From positions 2,542,001-2,606,000 of the forward strand of contig NZ_JADBEJ010000005.1 of NCBI RefSeq assembly GCF_014873915.1: a stretch of 64,000 nucleotides of DNA, given 5' to 3'. Source of the DNA: Amycolatopsis roodepoortensis. Its GTDB lineage: Bacteria > Actinomycetota > Actinomycetes > Mycobacteriales > Pseudonocardiaceae. A program made the position numbers and the translations under genes. The notes below the pieces were generated by a model. The model was given only the letters and a program-made list of their open reading frames with translations, was not told where the DNA came from and did not search any database. Positions 41,753 to 50,684 of the stretch are shown in pieces (positions within the stretch are counted from its first letter, which is position 1; every line of letters starts with the position of its first letter).

Positions 41753-43919
41753 TCAGGCCCGCCAGTGCGGGCGGCAGCGGAGCCTCGTGAAGGACGCCGA
41801 GGCGCTGCGTAGCGCGCGTGAGCGCGACGTAGAGCTCAGCGGCACCGCGTGGGCCGTGGGTGAGGATCCGCTCCGGGTCCACGACGAGGACGGCGTCGAA
41901 CTCGAGCCCCTTCGTCTCCGACGCGGGCACCGTGCCTGGCACCCCGGGCGGACCGATCACGACGCTCGTGCCTTCACGCCCGGCTTCGTCTTTGACGAAC
42001 TCCTCGATGGCGCCGGCGAGGGATTCCCCGGAGACCTGCCGCGCCCACGGCCGGACCCCGTTGGACCGGACCGACTCCGGCGCCCGGACGTCCGGCGCGA
42101 ACTCGGCGAGCACCGACGCGGCGACGGCCATGATCTCCGCCGGGGTGCGGTAGTTCACCGTCAGCGACCGGTAGACCCAGCGGCCCGGCACGTACGGCTT
42201 CAGCATCGCGTCCCACGATCGCGCCCCGGCCTCGGACCGGCGCTGCGCCAGATCGCCGACGACGGTGAACGACCGGTTGGGACAGCGCCGCATCAGCACC
42301 CGCCAGTCCATTTCGGACAGTTCCTGCGCTTCGTCGACCACGACGTGCCGGTACGTCCAGTCCCGGTCGGCGGAGGCGCGTTCGACGAGGCTGCGCGTGT
42401 CGTGCTCCACGAACCGGTCGGCGAGTTCGTCGGCGAAGAGCAGGTTCTCCGCCGAGAGCATGACGTCCTCGTCCATCTCCTCACGGTCGAGCTTCATCGT
42501 GTCGAGCACACCTTCGGCGTACTCGGCTTCGGCCTTCTTCTCCCGCGCGAGCGCCTTCTCCGCCGCCGCGTCCGCCGTCTTGTCGCGGCCGAGCAGGTCG
42601 ACGAGTTCGTCGAGCAGCGGCATGTCCGACACCGTCCAGGCTTCCCCTTCGGCCCGCAGCAACGCCTGGCCGGCGCCCGCCGCGCGAAGCCGCTCCGGGG
42701 ACGAAAGCAGTGAGCCCAGCAGGCTTTCGGGCGTCAGGATCGGCCAGAGTTCGTCGAGCGCGGTGGTGAACGTCTCGCTCTCCGCCAGTTCCTTGAGCAG
42801 GTCCTTCCGCAGCCGCTCCCATTCGTCGCGGTCGTCCCGGCTGAGCCAGCCGCGCCCGATCCGCGCGATCGCCCGCTCGGTCAGGACGTAGGTGACGATG
42901 TCGGTGAACGTCCCGCGCGCCTCGTTGTGCGGCAGCCCGCTCTTGCGCGCCTCGTCCCTGGCCCATTCCGCGGTCTCGGCGTCGATCCGCACGGTGACGT
43001 CGGCGAGGTCGATCAGCACCGGCTCCACCGGCAGCCGCTGGCGATCGGCGACGGCGGCCTTGAGGACGTCCAGCATCTTCAGCGAACCCTTGAGCCGGGT
43101 GGCCTCGGGGCCGTCCTCGGCGGTGACGTGCTTGCCGGGGACGAAATCGCCGGTGGTCATGAACACCACGTCGGTCTCGCCCAGCGACGGCAGGACGCGG
43201 CCGATGTGGTGCAGGAACGCCGGATTCGGCCCGACCACGAGCACGCCGTGGCGTTCCATCCGCTCGCGCTGGGTGTAGAGCAGGTAGGCGACGCGGTGCA
43301 GCGCCACCACGGTCTTCCCGGTGCCCGGACCGCCCTCGATCACCAGCACCCCGGGATGCTCGTGCCGGATGATCTCGTCCTGTTCGGACTGGATCGTCGC
43401 GACGATGTCCCGCATCCCCTCGCCGCGCGGCGCGTTGACGGCCGCCAGCAGCGCCGCGTCACCCTCCGCGTCGCCGCCGGGACGGCCGAACACCTCGTCG
43501 GTGAAACCGAGCAGCTCACGCCCGTGCGTGTGGAACTGACGGCGACGGCGCATCTTCTCCGGCGTCGCGGCGGTCGCGGTGTAGAAGGGGCGCGCCGCCG
43601 GTGCCCGCCAGTCGAGCAGCACCGGTTCGTAGTCGTTCTCCTCGTCGAAGAGCCCGATGCGGCCGATGTACGAGGTCTCCCCCGCGAGACTGTCCAGCCT
43701 GCCGAAGCACAGACCGTTGTCGACGACGTCCAGCCGCCTCGACTCCCTGGCCAGCGCGCGCACCTCGACGTCGCGTTCCATGGCCGTCCCGCCGGTCCCG
43801 CCCAGCGCCGACTGGAACTCCCCCTTCACCCGCGCGCGTTCGGCGTCCAGCCGCGTGTAGAGCCCGGCGACGTATTCGCGTTCGGACCGGAGCTCTTCTT
43901 CATGACACTGAGTTGACAC
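41745..43919 (-). CDS. helD: HelD-family RNA polymerase-binding ATPase (HelR-like candidate)
   Basis: This 724-residue superfamily 1 protein has an N-terminal coiled-coil arm (about residues 5-45) of the kind that enters the RNA polymerase secondary channel, and an early DWRAP motif near residue 105. Walker A is GGPGTGKT (196-203), motif II is VVVDEAQELSEMDW, motif III is VVGDLAQRR and motif VI is YVALTRATQRLGVL. HelD proteins strip RNA polymerase from nucleic acid; the HelR subgroup displaces rifamycins and confers tolerance. A rifamycin-associated-element-like site lies 54-76 bases upstream. The GTG start has GGGAG only 3 bases before it, so it may be leaderless. HelR versus housekeeping HelD is not settled by sequence alone. 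Confidence 0.92.
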   Translation of the reverse strand: MSTQCHEEELRSEREYVAGLYTRLDAERARVKGEFQSALGGTGGTAMERDVEVRALARESRRLDVVDNGLCFGRLDSLAGETSYIGRIGLFDEENDYEPVLLDWRAPAARPFYTATAATPEKMRRRRQFHTHGRELLGFTDEVFGRPGGDAEGDAALLAAVNAPRGEGMRDIVATIQSEQDEIIRHEHPGVLVIEGGPGTGKTVVALHRVAYLLYTQRERMERHGVLVVGPNPAFLHHIGRVLPSLGETDVVFMTTGDFVPGKHVTAEDGPEATRLKGSLKMLDVLKAAVADRQRLPVEPVLIDLADVTVRIDAETAEWARDEARKSGLPHNEARGTFTDIVTYVLTERAIARIGRGWLSRDDRDEWERLRKDLLKELAESETFTTALDELWPILTPESLLGSLLSSPERLRAAGAGQALLRAEGEAWTVSDMPLLDELVDLLGRDKTADAAAEKALAREKKAEAEYAEGVLDTMKLDREEMDEDVMLSAENLLFADELADRFVEHDTRSLVERASADRDWTYRHVVVDEAQELSEMDWRVLMRRCPNRSFTVVGDLAQRRSEAGARSWDAMLKPYVPGRWVYRSLTVNYRTPAEIMAVAASVLAEFAPDVRAPESVRSNGVRPWARQVSGESLAGAIEEFVKDEAGREGTSVVIGPPGVPGTVPASETKGLEFDAVLVVDPERILTHGPRGAAELYVALTRATQRLGVLHEAPLPPALAGLNA

Positions 43920-43972
43920 AGACTCCCATTTCGCCAGGTTTCGGCTACGGCGAGTGAGTCTGAGGCATCACC

Positions 43973-43995
43973 GGGGTCTTGTGGCAAGTCCCCCC
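43973..43995 (-). promoter_or_regulatory. Rifamycin-associated element (RAE)-like palindrome upstream of helD
   Basis: The 19 bases GGGTCTTGTGGCAAGTCCC (43974-43992, plus strand) agree at 16 of 19 positions with the RAE as I recall it, GGGGCTTGCGGCAAGGCCC, including the CTTGnGGCAAG core. RAEs precede rifamycin-inactivating and helR genes of actinobacteria. The site lies in the promoter region of the HelD gene. Confidence 0.65.
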
Positions 43996-44104
43996 ATGCG
44001 CTATATGTTTATTACGGAGGGAGTTACTCCGTCTCTTTCTCGGCCCCGTCGGGCCATGGTCCACGTAAGTCGGCGGCGTTCCTTTGCCGAGACTCGGGAC
44101 CCAT

Positions 44105-44167
44105 CGCGTGTCGCGAAAGCCACTTTCGAGACACCTGACGTCCCGAAAGTGGCTTTCGCGACACGCG
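44105..44167. repeat. Double-palindrome repeat GCGAAAGCCACTTTCG (family C, copy 1)
   Basis: Arms 44105-44128 and 44144-44167 are perfect 24-base reverse complements around a 15-base loop. Each arm also contains the smaller palindrome CGAAAG-CCA-CTTTCG, so cruciform folding is possible. It lies between the HelD promoter and the 3' end of the STAND gene. A weaker ACGGAG/CTCCGT hairpin sits at 44014-44032. A second family C copy is at 53987-54043. Confidence 0.85.
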
Positions 44168-44184
44168 ACGACCGGGCAGCCCCC

Positions 44185-47100
44185 TCACCCGCACGGCGGC
44201 GCGTACTCCAGCCCCGGGAAATACCGCTCCCACTCCTCCCGCGTGATCCTCGGTGTCGCCAGCGCGCAGATCTCCTCGCTCACGCGGTCCGTGTTCGTCT
44301 GCCACAGCTGGACGCCGCTGCTCCCGATCGCGAGCGTATGCCCGTCGTCCCGGTACACCAGCGAGTTGACCGTCGCCGCGAACCCGGTGAGCTGCGCCTT
44401 CTCCACCGGTTTCCGCGGATCGGCGACGTCCCAGACGCGCACCGTGCGAAACGCCGAAGCCGCCAGCTCCCGGCCGGACGGCCCGAACGCGATATGCCCG
44501 ACCCCTTCGGGATTGCCGCCCAGTTTCGCCAGCCGCACGGGGTGCGCGCGATCCGCGATGTCCCACAGGTAGACGTTCCGATCGCTGCTGCCCGCGGCCA
44601 CCGTGCGGCCGTCCGGGCTGACGGCCGCCTTGTACAAAGCCCCGGCGTCGGGCCGCAGGGTCGACGTCAGCCCCGGGCGCCGGGGATCGGTGACGTCCCA
44701 CAGCGTCACCGCGGACGAATCCGGTCCCTGAGCCGCAACGAGTGTCCGCCCGTCCGGGGTGAACGCGAGCGACCACACGGTGCCGTCCCCGACCGGGAGG
44801 ACCCGCGGCTCGGCGAACCGCCCGGGATCGCCGACGTCCCAGAGCTGGACCGGCCCGTCGTCGTGGCCGGAGGCGAAGGTCTTCCCGTCGGGGCTGAACG
44901 CGAGCGAGTACGTGGGTTTCACCTCGGTCGACGCCAGCAGCCGCGGCGCCGCCGGATCGGCGATGTCCCAGCGCTGGAGCAGGAACCGCCCGGACACCCC
45001 GCCACCGTCGTGTGTCGCGAGCGCGAGGCTTCGCCGGTCCGGGCTCAGCGCGACGGCGGTGACGGTGGCCGGGCCGGGGAGTTTCGAGAGCTGTCTCGGC
45101 GCACGGAGATCGTCCATCGCCCAGAGCCGCGCGTCGTCCCCCGCGGTGACGAGGATCCGCCCCTGTTCGGTGAACGTGCCGGCGTTCCAGCCCACGCTCG
45201 AAGCCAGCGCCAGTTCGCCGACGTCCTGCAGCCGCACGGTGCGGTCGGCGCTGGCGGAGACGATGGTCTTGCCGTCCGGGGAGAACGCGGTCCACCAGAT
45301 CGCGTTCGTATGCCCCGAAAGGGGTGGCAGTTCCTTCGCCGGACCCGTGACGTCCCAGAGCCGCACGGACTGGTCGTCCCCCGCGGTCACCACCAGCCTG
45401 CCGCTCGGGCTGAACCCGGCCGCCCAGACCACGGCCGGGGTGGTCAGCGTCGACAGCGGCCGCGGCGCCGCCGGATCGGCGACGTCCCAGAGCTTCGCGG
45501 TGCGGTCCCAGCTGGTGGTGAGCAGCCGCCGCCCGTCCGGGCTCCACGCCGGGGTGAGCTGGAGGTCCTTGTGTCCGGAAAGGACGGAGCGCCGCCGTGG
45601 CGCGGACGGCGCCGTGACATCCCAGAGCTCCGCCGTCCAGTTCGTGCTCGTGACCGCGAGCATCGTGCCGTCGGGATTGAACACGGCGCGTTCGAGTTCG
45701 GGGGCCGGGATTCCGCCGAGTGGTTTCGGCGCGCCGAGGTCCCCGACGTCGGTGAGCCGGACGGTGCGGTCGACGGACCCCGTGGCGAGCCGGCGGCCGT
45801 CCGGGCTGAAATCGAGGGAGAGCAACGTGTTCCGGTGCCCGGTGACGTCCGCCTTCCGCAGCGGCTTCCGCGGATCGGTCAGCTCCCACAGCCGGACCCG
45901 GTGATCCCGGGTGGCGGTCGCCAGCGCCCGCCCGTCGCGGCTGAACGCCAGCGGCCCGCGGATCTCCTCCGAACCGGGCAGCGTCGCCAGGAGCGCCGGA
46001 CGCCGTGTGTCGGCGATCGACCACACCTGCGTCGCCCGGTAGTTGTCCGCGGTGACCATGAGCTGCCCGCTCAGCGCGACGGTGACCTCGCCGGGGTCGA
46101 AGACCATCCGGGTGGGGAACGGCGCCGCCATGGCCGCGAGCAGACCGTCATGGGTCTCCTGGATCGGCGCGAGCCGGTACGCGGCGAGGCTGAGCTGCGT
46201 CGACAGCGCCGGGTTCGAGTCCCGCAACGCCTTCGCGTCGACGACGGCCTTGCGCGCGAGTGCCACGTTCCGCTGATCGGTGGCGGTCCGCCCGGCATCG
46301 ACGGCGTATCCGACGGCGACCCCCGCGAGGAGCAGCAAGACGCCGAGGAGCGCGACGAGCCTTCGCAGCCTCCGCGTCCGTTTGCGGCCGACAGCGGTTT
46401 CCTCGGCTTCGGCGTCCAGCCCGGCCTGAAGGAACTGCCGCTCGCGTGCGCTCAGCGCGCCGGGCTCCCGTTCCGCCCATTCCGCCGCGCGCCCCAGCCG
46501 CGTGCCCCGGTACAGGCTGCCCTTGTCGCGATCCAGCGACTCCCACAGCTCGGTCGCTTCGGCGAGCCGGCGATGCAGCCGGTGCCCTTCGCGGTCCTCC
46601 GCCAGCCAGTCGCGCAGCCGGGGCCAGCCGCGGATCAACGCCTCGTGGGCGATCTCGACGCCGTCACGGTCGAGGACCAGCAGACGTGCCTCGGCGAGGC
46701 GTTCGAGGACCTCCGTGGTCGCCGGGTCGTCGTCGAGTTCGCGGCGGTTGAGACGGCGCTTCGTGTCTTCGGTGCCTTCGCCGAGCGCGGTCAGCCGAAG
46801 GAAGATCTGCCGCACGAGGCGCTGTCTGTCCGGCTCCAGATCCGTGTAGACGGCTTCGGCGGTCTGCGCGATCGCGTTGAGGATCCCGCCGGCCGCCTCG
46901 TAGGCCGCGCTGGTCAGCGTGATCCCCTGGCGCCGCCGCCAGGTCTCCAGCAGCGCGTGCGAGACCAGCGGAAGCATCGCGGGCTGGCCGGTGGCGTCGG
47001 CGACGAGCGTCGTGACCAGCGCCGCCTCGACCCGGCAGCCCGCGCGGACGGCGGGTTCGACGATCGCGGTCCGGAGCTCGTCGGCGGTCATCGGGCCGAC

Positions 47101-47844
47101 CATCACCTGCGCGTCGGTGAGCGCCTCGACGAGACCGGCGTGGCGGCAGAGGTGACCGTAGAAATCCGCGCGGACACCGAGGACGACCCGCGTCCCGTGC
47201 TCGTCGCGGGAGAGCGCGAGCAGCGCGTCGACGAATTTCTCGCGTTCGGCCTGGTCCCGGCAGAGCGTGTAGACCTCCTCGAACTGGTCGACGATCAGCA
47301 GCCGGCCCTCGGCGTCGAGGTCCTCTTCGAGCGGGTGCGTCCCTGGTGTGCGGAGGACGACCGGACGTTCGCTCGACGCCGCCAGCCCGGCCCTCAGGAC
47401 GGACGACTTCCCCGAACCCGAAGCGCCGAAGACGCCGACGAGCCGTCGTTCCGTGAGCTTGCCGGTCAGTTCGGCGACCAGGCGCTCGCGGCCGAAGAAC
47501 CGGGCGGCGTCGGACGTCTGGAACGCGGCCAGCCCGAGGTACGGCAGTTCGGTTTCGTCGCGTTCGCCCGCGGCCGCGGCGAGCCCGGCGGCGACCGTGC
47601 GCCAGCGCTCCTCCCATGCCGGGACGTCGCCGCCGCACGCGGTGACGTACGCGGTCGTCACCGCGAGCCCCGGCAGCTTCCGTCCGCCGGCGGCTTCGGA
47701 GAGTGCGGCGGCCGAGTAACCCGCACGGGTCGAAAGCTCGCGGTACGTCGGCCCTCCGGCCTTCTCGCGAAGCAGCCGAAGGTCCGCCGCGAAGCTCACG
47801 ACGACGTCGTCGCCCGGCCCCAGCGGACGCTCGCGTCTCGGCAC
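44185..47844 (-). CDS. HTH - STAND NTPase - WD40 repeat protein
   Basis: This 1219-residue multidomain protein begins with an XRE-like HTH (residues 15-80, LRLLREKAGGPTYRELSTRAGYSAAALSEAAGG). A STAND NTPase follows, with FFGRERLVAELTGKL, Walker A GASGSGKS (140-147) and Walker B RLLIVDQFEEVYTL (181 on). A winged/helical region, one membrane helix (about 497-519) and about 13 WD40 blades (about 570-1195; repeated FSPDGR...LWDV units) complete it. STAND proteins are signal-triggered switches; in bacteria some are anti-phage sensors, while actinomycete forms with HTH and WD40 are mostly uncharacterised. It is divergent from an orphan LuxR-type gene. Confidence 0.92.
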   Translation of the reverse strand: MPRRERPLGPGDDVVVSFAADLRLLREKAGGPTYRELSTRAGYSAAALSEAAGGRKLPGLAVTTAYVTACGGDVPAWEERWRTVAAGLAAAAGERDETELPYLGLAAFQTSDAARFFGRERLVAELTGKLTERRLVGVFGASGSGKSSVLRAGLAASSERPVVLRTPGTHPLEEDLDAEGRLLIVDQFEEVYTLCRDQAEREKFVDALLALSRDEHGTRVVLGVRADFYGHLCRHAGLVEALTDAQVMVGPMTADELRTAIVEPAVRAGCRVEAALVTTLVADATGQPAMLPLVSHALLETWRRRQGITLTSAAYEAAGGILNAIAQTAEAVYTDLEPDRQRLVRQIFLRLTALGEGTEDTKRRLNRRELDDDPATTEVLERLAEARLLVLDRDGVEIAHEALIRGWPRLRDWLAEDREGHRLHRRLAEATELWESLDRDKGSLYRGTRLGRAAEWAEREPGALSARERQFLQAGLDAEAEETAVGRKRTRRLRRLVALLGVLLLLAGVAVGYAVDAGRTATDQRNVALARKAVVDAKALRDSNPALSTQLSLAAYRLAPIQETHDGLLAAMAAPFPTRMVFDPGEVTVALSGQLMVTADNYRATQVWSIADTRRPALLATLPGSEEIRGPLAFSRDGRALATATRDHRVRLWELTDPRKPLRKADVTGHRNTLLSLDFSPDGRRLATGSVDRTVRLTDVGDLGAPKPLGGIPAPELERAVFNPDGTMLAVTSTNWTAELWDVTAPSAPRRRSVLSGHKDLQLTPAWSPDGRRLLTTSWDRTAKLWDVADPAAPRPLSTLTTPAVVWAAGFSPSGRLVVTAGDDQSVRLWDVTGPAKELPPLSGHTNAIWWTAFSPDGKTIVSASADRTVRLQDVGELALASSVGWNAGTFTEQGRILVTAGDDARLWAMDDLRAPRQLSKLPGPATVTAVALSPDRRSLALATHDGGGVSGRFLLQRWDIADPAAPRLLASTEVKPTYSLAFSPDGKTFASGHDDGPVQLWDVGDPGRFAEPRVLPVGDGTVWSLAFTPDGRTLVAAQGPDSSAVTLWDVTDPRRPGLTSTLRPDAGALYKAAVSPDGRTVAAGSSDRNVYLWDIADRAHPVRLAKLGGNPEGVGHIAFGPSGRELAASAFRTVRVWDVADPRKPVEKAQLTGFAATVNSLVYRDDGHTLAIGSSGVQLWQTNTDRVSEEICALATPRITREEWERYFPGLEYAPPCG

Positions 47845-47938
47845 CAGGCCCCCCTGATCGTCGAAGCGTTATCGAAGGGACATTGTTCACCGAAAACGGC
47901 CCGACACTGTACAAAAGTTCTGCGCTACAACCGATGGC

Positions 47939-48568
47939 GTGCCGATTCGAACCCAAGCGGTGAGCGTGGTCTTCGCGGGTGTCCCCGAACCGCCCGTGTC
48001 GCCCGAGCTCGAGGTGGTCGCCCACACCCCCGACGAACGCGAAGCGGTCTGGCACGCCACGGCCCTTCGCCCGGACGTCCTCGTCCTTCCGGTTCACCCG
48101 CCCGCGCTGGACGGGCTCGCCGTGACGCGCGAAGTGGCTTCGCGCGTGCCGGGGACCGCCGTCCTCGTCCTGACCCCACCGGGTGACGGCGAGCTCGTGG
48201 TCGCCGCGATGCTCGCGGGCGCGCGCGGCGTCCTGTCCCGGAGCGCGGGTCACGACGACCTGGTCCGGTTCATCCGCGGGGTGGCGGCGGGGGCGGTGGT
48301 GTTCGGCGAGCGCGCCGCGGACCGGCTTTACGGCCTGTTGGCCGCGTCGCAGCCGATGCGGGCGTTCCCGCGGCTGACCTCACGCGAGCACGAGGTGCTC
48401 GGCCTGCTGGCGGACGGGCTGGAGATCCCGGCCGTCGCGCGGCGGCTCGGGCTCGCGCCCAAGACGGTGCGCAACGTCGTCTCGGCGATCCACGCCAAGG
48501 CCGGCACGGACGACCGGGAGGTGCTGCTCGCCCAAGCCCGCAACGCGGGCCTCGGGCATCATTCGTAG
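47939..48568 (+). CDS. LuxR-type regulator with a degenerate receiver domain
   Basis: This 209-residue protein has the NarL/FixJ layout, but the phosphoacceptor Asp is replaced by Pro51 (DVLVLPVHPPALDG) and the N-terminal acidic pocket is missing (VFAGVPEP). The receiver therefore cannot be phosphorylated in the usual way and is a pseudo-receiver. The LuxR HTH is intact (LTSREHEVLGLLADGLEIPAVARRLGLAPKTVRNVVSAIHAKAG). No kinase gene is adjacent. It is divergent from the STAND-WD40 gene with 94 bases between, and its 3' end overlaps cobIJ convergently by 10 bases. GTG at 47963 is an alternative start. Confidence 0.85.
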   Translation: MPIRTQAVSVVFAGVPEPPVSPELEVVAHTPDEREAVWHATALRPDVLVLPVHPPALDGLAVTREVASRVPGTAVLVLTPPGDGELVVAAMLAGARGVLSRSAGHDDLVRFIRGVAAGAVVFGERAADRLYGLLAASQPMRAFPRLTSREHEVLGLLADGLEIPAVARRLGLAPKTVRNVVSAIHAKAGTDDREVLLAQARNAGLGHHS

Positions 48569-50064
48569 GTGCGCGGCGTCCAGACCACGCCGTTTTCGGC
48601 GCGCGTCTTCGACGAGCCGATGATCAGCAGGCAGCGCATGTCGACACTGGCCGGATCGAGGGTGCCGAGAGTGACCACGCGGACGTCCTCCTCGGGCCCG
48701 CCGACGTCGCGGGCGACGACCACCGGGGTCTCCGGCGCGCGATGCCGGAGCAAGACGTCGCGGGCCTGCGCGAGCTGCGTGGTCCGCGTGCGGGACGCCG
48801 GGTTGTACAGCGCGAGCACGAGATCCGCCGCGCCCGCCGCGTCGAGCCGTCGTTCGATGATCTCCCACGGCTTGAGCCGGTCGGACAGCGAAAGCACGCA
48901 GTAGTCGTGGCCCAGCGGCGCGCCGACCCTGGACGCGGCCGCCTGCGCGGCCGTCACGCCGGGCACGATCCGCACCCGGGCGCCCGCGCCGTGCCCGGCC
49001 GCGACCTGCTCAAGCACCGCCGACGCCATCGCGAACACGCCCGGATCACCCGACGAGACGACGGCGACCTTGGCTCCGTTCGCGGCCAGTTCGAGCGCTT
49101 CGACGGCGCGTTCGGCCTCGACACGGTTACCCGACGCGTGCCGCTGCTGGCCCGCGCGCTGCGGCACTCGCGCGACGTACGGGCCGTAGCCGACGACGTG
49201 TTCCGCCGCGGCCAGTTCCTCGGTCGCTTCGGGGGTCAGCCAGCCGGGACCGGCCGGACCGAGGCCGACGACCACGACTTCGCCACCGGTGTGCGTTTCC
49301 TGCTTCCGGGTGACTTCGGGTTCGTCGGCGAGCCGGGACGCGTAGGCCGGGCTGGGCAGCAGTGCCAGTGAGAAGTACGGCACCGACTCCGGGTCGACGT
49401 CGGCGAACGGCTCGACGCGCTGCGCCTGCCAGGTCGCGCGTTCGACGTAGAAGGCCTCGTCCAGCTTCCCGGCTTCGGCCAGCGCCTCGCGGACGTTGCC
49501 GAACGTGCGCCCGAGTTTGAGCACCGCCGCGGCCTGTGTGTCGGCAAGGCGCCGCGCGAGTTCCGGCGCGGGCAGCGTGCCGGGCAGGATGGTGAGGACC
49601 TCGTCGCGCTGCACCAGCGGGCGGCCGAGCACCGAGGACGCCGCGCTGACCGAGGTCACGCCGGGCACCACGGTCGCCTCGTAGCGGTCGGCGAGCCGTT
49701 CGTGCATGTACATGTAGGAGCCGTAGAAGAACGGGTCGCCTTCGCAGAGCACGACCACGTCGCGGCCGGCGTCGAGGTGCTCGGCCAGCCGTTTCGCGCT
49801 CAGCTCGTAGAAGTCGGCGATGGCGCCTTCGTAGCCGCCGGGATGGTCGGTGGTCTCGGTGGTGACCGGGTAGACCAGCTTCTCCTCGATCTGGCCGTCC
49901 CGCAGGTACGGCTCGGCGACCGAACGCGCGATGCTCCGGCCGTGCCGCGCGCTGTGATAGGCGATGACGTCGGCCTCGCCGATGAGGCGGGCCGCCTTGA
50001 CCGTCATCAGTTCCGGGTCACCGGGCCCGAGCCCGACACCCCAGAGTTTCCCGAGCCCGCTCAT
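48559..50064 (-). CDS. cobIJ: Fused precorrin-2 C20- / precorrin-3B C17-methyltransferase (CobIJ)
   Basis: This 501-residue protein fuses two tetrapyrrole methylases. Residues 1-245 are CobI-like (LWGVGLGPGDPELMTVKAARL, VVVLCEGDPFFYGSYMYMHERL). Residues about 260-501 are CobJ-like (VVVVGLGPAGPGWLTPEATEEL, VVSSGDPGVFAMASAVLEQ, LVLALYNPASRTRTTQLAQA). It methylates C20 and then C17 with ring contraction. Such fusions are common in actinobacteria. The ATG overlaps the cobH stop (ATGA), so it ends the operon cobG-cobH-cobIJ. Confidence 0.96.
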   Translation of the reverse strand: MSGLGKLWGVGLGPGDPELMTVKAARLIGEADVIAYHSARHGRSIARSVAEPYLRDGQIEEKLVYPVTTETTDHPGGYEGAIADFYELSAKRLAEHLDAGRDVVVLCEGDPFFYGSYMYMHERLADRYEATVVPGVTSVSAASSVLGRPLVQRDEVLTILPGTLPAPELARRLADTQAAAVLKLGRTFGNVREALAEAGKLDEAFYVERATWQAQRVEPFADVDPESVPYFSLALLPSPAYASRLADEPEVTRKQETHTGGEVVVVGLGPAGPGWLTPEATEELAAAEHVVGYGPYVARVPQRAGQQRHASGNRVEAERAVEALELAANGAKVAVVSSGDPGVFAMASAVLEQVAAGHGAGARVRIVPGVTAAQAAASRVGAPLGHDYCVLSLSDRLKPWEIIERRLDAAGAADLVLALYNPASRTRTTQLAQARDVLLRHRAPETPVVVARDVGGPEEDVRVVTLGTLDPASVDMRCLLIIGSSKTRAENGVVWTPRTYE

Positions 50065-50684
50065 TCGACCTCACTCGCCATCGCGTTGATCGCGGCGACG
50101 GCCATCGCGCTGCCGCCGCGGCGTCCGTGCACCACCAGGTACGGGGCGGGTGCCCGCTTCGCGAGCTCCACTTTGGACTCGGCGGCGCCGATGAAGCCCA
50201 CCGGGACCCCGATGATCGCCGCCGGCGCGCCGACGCCCTCTTCCAGCAGTTCCAGCAGGCGGAACAACGCGGTGGGCGCGTTGCCGATCGCCACCACGGA
50301 ACCGGGCAGCTTGTCGCGCCACAGCTCCAGCGCGGCCGCGGACCGGGTGGTCCCCATCCGCTCGGCCAGGCCCGGCACCTTCGGGTCGGACAGCGTGCAC
50401 AGCACCTCGTTGGCGGCAGGCAAACGTTTGCGGGTCACCCCGGAGGCGATCATGTTGGCGTCACACAGGATCGGCGCGCCCGCTTCGAGCGCGGCGCGGC
50501 CGGATTCCACCACGTCCAGGCTGTAGCGGAGGTCGTCGACCAGGTCGACCATCCCGCAGGCGTGGATCATCCGCACGGCCAGCACCGCGACGTCGTCGGG
50601 GAGGATCGCGAGATCCGCCTCCTCACGGATGGTGGCGAACGAATGCCGGTAGATCTCGGCCCCGTCCCGGATGTAGTCGATCAC
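50061..50684 (-). CDS. cobH: Precorrin-8X methylmutase (CobH)
   Basis: This 207-residue enzyme moves the C11 methyl to C12, giving hydrogenobyrinic acid. The active-site His lies in RMIHACGMVD near residue 42. Other motifs are PILCDANMIASGVT, VAIGNAPTALFRLLELLEEG and IGVPVGFIGAAESKVELA, then HGRRGGSAMAVAAINA. Length is typical. The GTG start overlaps the cobG stop (GTGA). Confidence 0.97.
   Translation of the reverse strand: MIDYIRDGAEIYRHSFATIREEADLAILPDDVAVLAVRMIHACGMVDLVDDLRYSLDVVESGRAALEAGAPILCDANMIASGVTRKRLPAANEVLCTLSDPKVPGLAERMGTTRSAAALELWRDKLPGSVVAIGNAPTALFRLLELLEEGVGAPAAIIGVPVGFIGAAESKVELAKRAPAPYLVVHGRRGGSAMAVAAINAMASEVE

Noticed and set aside
43954-48186. 1410-codon plus-strand ORF opposite the STAND-WD40 gene
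   Set aside because: Arg/Pro/Gly-rich shadow sequence; the minus-strand reading has intact HTH, Walker motifs and regular WD40 repeats.
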